From: Lichenostomus cassidix
Taxonomy: Eukaryota; Chordata; Aves; Passeriformes; Meliphagidae
Direction: 5' to 3'
Assembly (NCBI GenBank): GCA_008360975.2
Contig: CM039196.1
Location: forward strand, 7,110,263-7,174,262
DNA: 64,000 nucleotides
The position numbers and the translations under genes are program-made. How positions within the stretch are numbered: the first letter of the stretch is position 1; the number at the start of each line of letters is the position of its first letter. The notes beneath the pieces were generated by a model, which did no database searches, was not told the DNA's origin, and worked only from the letters and a program-made list of their open reading frames with translations. Positions 63,501-64,000 of the stretch are shown piece by piece.

Positions 63501-64000
63501 ATGGCCCAGGTGAGATATTGTTTTGGGAACATTTGACTTGGGGACCTGGAACAGTTCTGCTGCACAGAGGGTACATAACCAATATAAACTGGAGAAGAAA
63601 TTTCAACTGTCATACTTAAATGCCACTAATGCCTTGCCACCCCCAGCATGGACACTTCATAGTGTGAATGTCTTTCAGGTTTAGGTCATGTAGCTTTGAA
63701 GTTTAAGCTGAGGGACCAGTGGGAAACAACTGCTGAGGCAGGAGGAGCAATTGTAGTGATACGAGAATTTCATTCAGCTCTATATTTATAGAAGCTGAAA
63801 CTCTTTGTGAAGGCATAAGGTGGTGGTTCTTGTCCATCTCTGTTTGGCTCTGCTATAACTTGTTTGCCTGTAGAACTCCTCATTTTCCCTTTGTCTTCTG
63901 CCACTGTCTTAACAGCTAGAGGTCCCATGAAATATGAGTTAGGATGACAAGTTTGTTTCTGAGTAATTTCAGACTCTTCCTTCTGAAGGAGAAAAATCTG
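57531..64000 (+). other. ARVCF intron, open at the window end
   Basis: The intron starts at donor gtaatg, phase 1. The next expected exon (coding for the repeat starting FELLYQPE) is not visible, so this intron is at least 6.5 kb. It contains a MIR-like SINE remnant (58415-58600). No gene or other exon was recognised. Confidence 0.8.
58415..58600 (+). repeat. MIR-like tRNA-SINE remnant
   Basis: The central part reads ggtgaccttggtccagtcaa and then cttacttgtg-cttcagtttcct. This matches the MIR core order (GTGACCTTGG-CAAGT-ACTTAA, then CTCAGTTTCCT). An upstream gtgactcagtggagagatcc resembles the tRNA-derived head, and the downstream part ends in a taatggtataataattatt tail like the AT-rich MIR tail. 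The copy is heavily diverged, so it is old. I compared it with the consensus from memory and did not align it. Confidence 0.55.

Noticed and set aside
57531..64000. Next armadillo exon (FELLYQPE block)
   Set aside because: No matching sequence seen; the exon probably lies beyond 64000.
1..64000. Prokaryotic features, CRISPR arrays, operons, phage or a novel multi-gene system
   Set aside because: The spliced vertebrate gene structure and intronic composition leave no room for these; no regular spaced repeats or dense gene clusters are present.
1..64000. Intronic snoRNA, miRNA or tRNA genes
   Set aside because: Scattered C-box-like TGATGA and CTGA motifs and small hairpins occur, but none had paired boxes, terminal stems or a cloverleaf that I could defend by eye.

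Overview
The window is a stretch of vertebrate chromosome, almost certainly sauropsid and most likely bird. It lies wholly inside one gene on the + strand: ARVCF (armadillo repeat gene deleted in velo-cardio-facial syndrome), a p120/delta-catenin family protein of cadherin junctions. The class-level call rests on the protein, the compact introns with very few recognisable repeats, and the lack of any mammalian-type SINE or L1. The species cannot be read from the sequence.

Eight coding exons can be placed to the base: 13854-14012, 22217-22824, 29613-30112, 36769-36952, 49144-49261, 50531-50702, an 18-nt microexon at 52994-53011, and 57459-57530. All have AG acceptors and GT donors. All seven junctions keep the reading frame, giving one continuous 1831-nt coding segment of about 610 codons with no stop. 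It encodes part of the N-terminal head after the coiled coil, a tyrosine-rich pre-armadillo segment, and armadillo repeats 1 to about 5 with the basic loop that follows. The start-codon/coiled-coil exon was not found upstream of 13854, and the exon resuming the armadillo domain after 57530 was not found before 64000. The gene is therefore open at both ends and longer than 64 kb.

The other 97% is intron: at least 13.9 kb upstream, then 8.2, 6.8, 6.7, 12.2, 1.3, 2.3 and 4.4 kb, and at least 6.5 kb downstream. It holds short simple repeats, a G/T-rich tract, a pair of short telomere-like motifs, a few worn tRNA-SINE (MIR-like) remnants, a possible CR1 tail, and one region at about 8.84-9.76 kb that could be a decayed coding fragment of unknown parent. 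There is no second gene, no RNA gene I can defend and no intact mobile element.

The most interesting local feature is the splicing module at 50.5-57.5 kb. The frame-neutral microexon adds six residues in the middle of a basic KKAK/GKK cluster and so breaks or restores an NLS-like motif. It matches p120-catenin exon C in position and sequence. UGC motifs just upstream fit neural microexon control, and the next acceptor has its best branch-point candidate inside a perfect 18-nt palindrome with an alternative pairing partner. I saw no previously undescribed system; this is a conserved animal gene with some regulatory detail worth checking.
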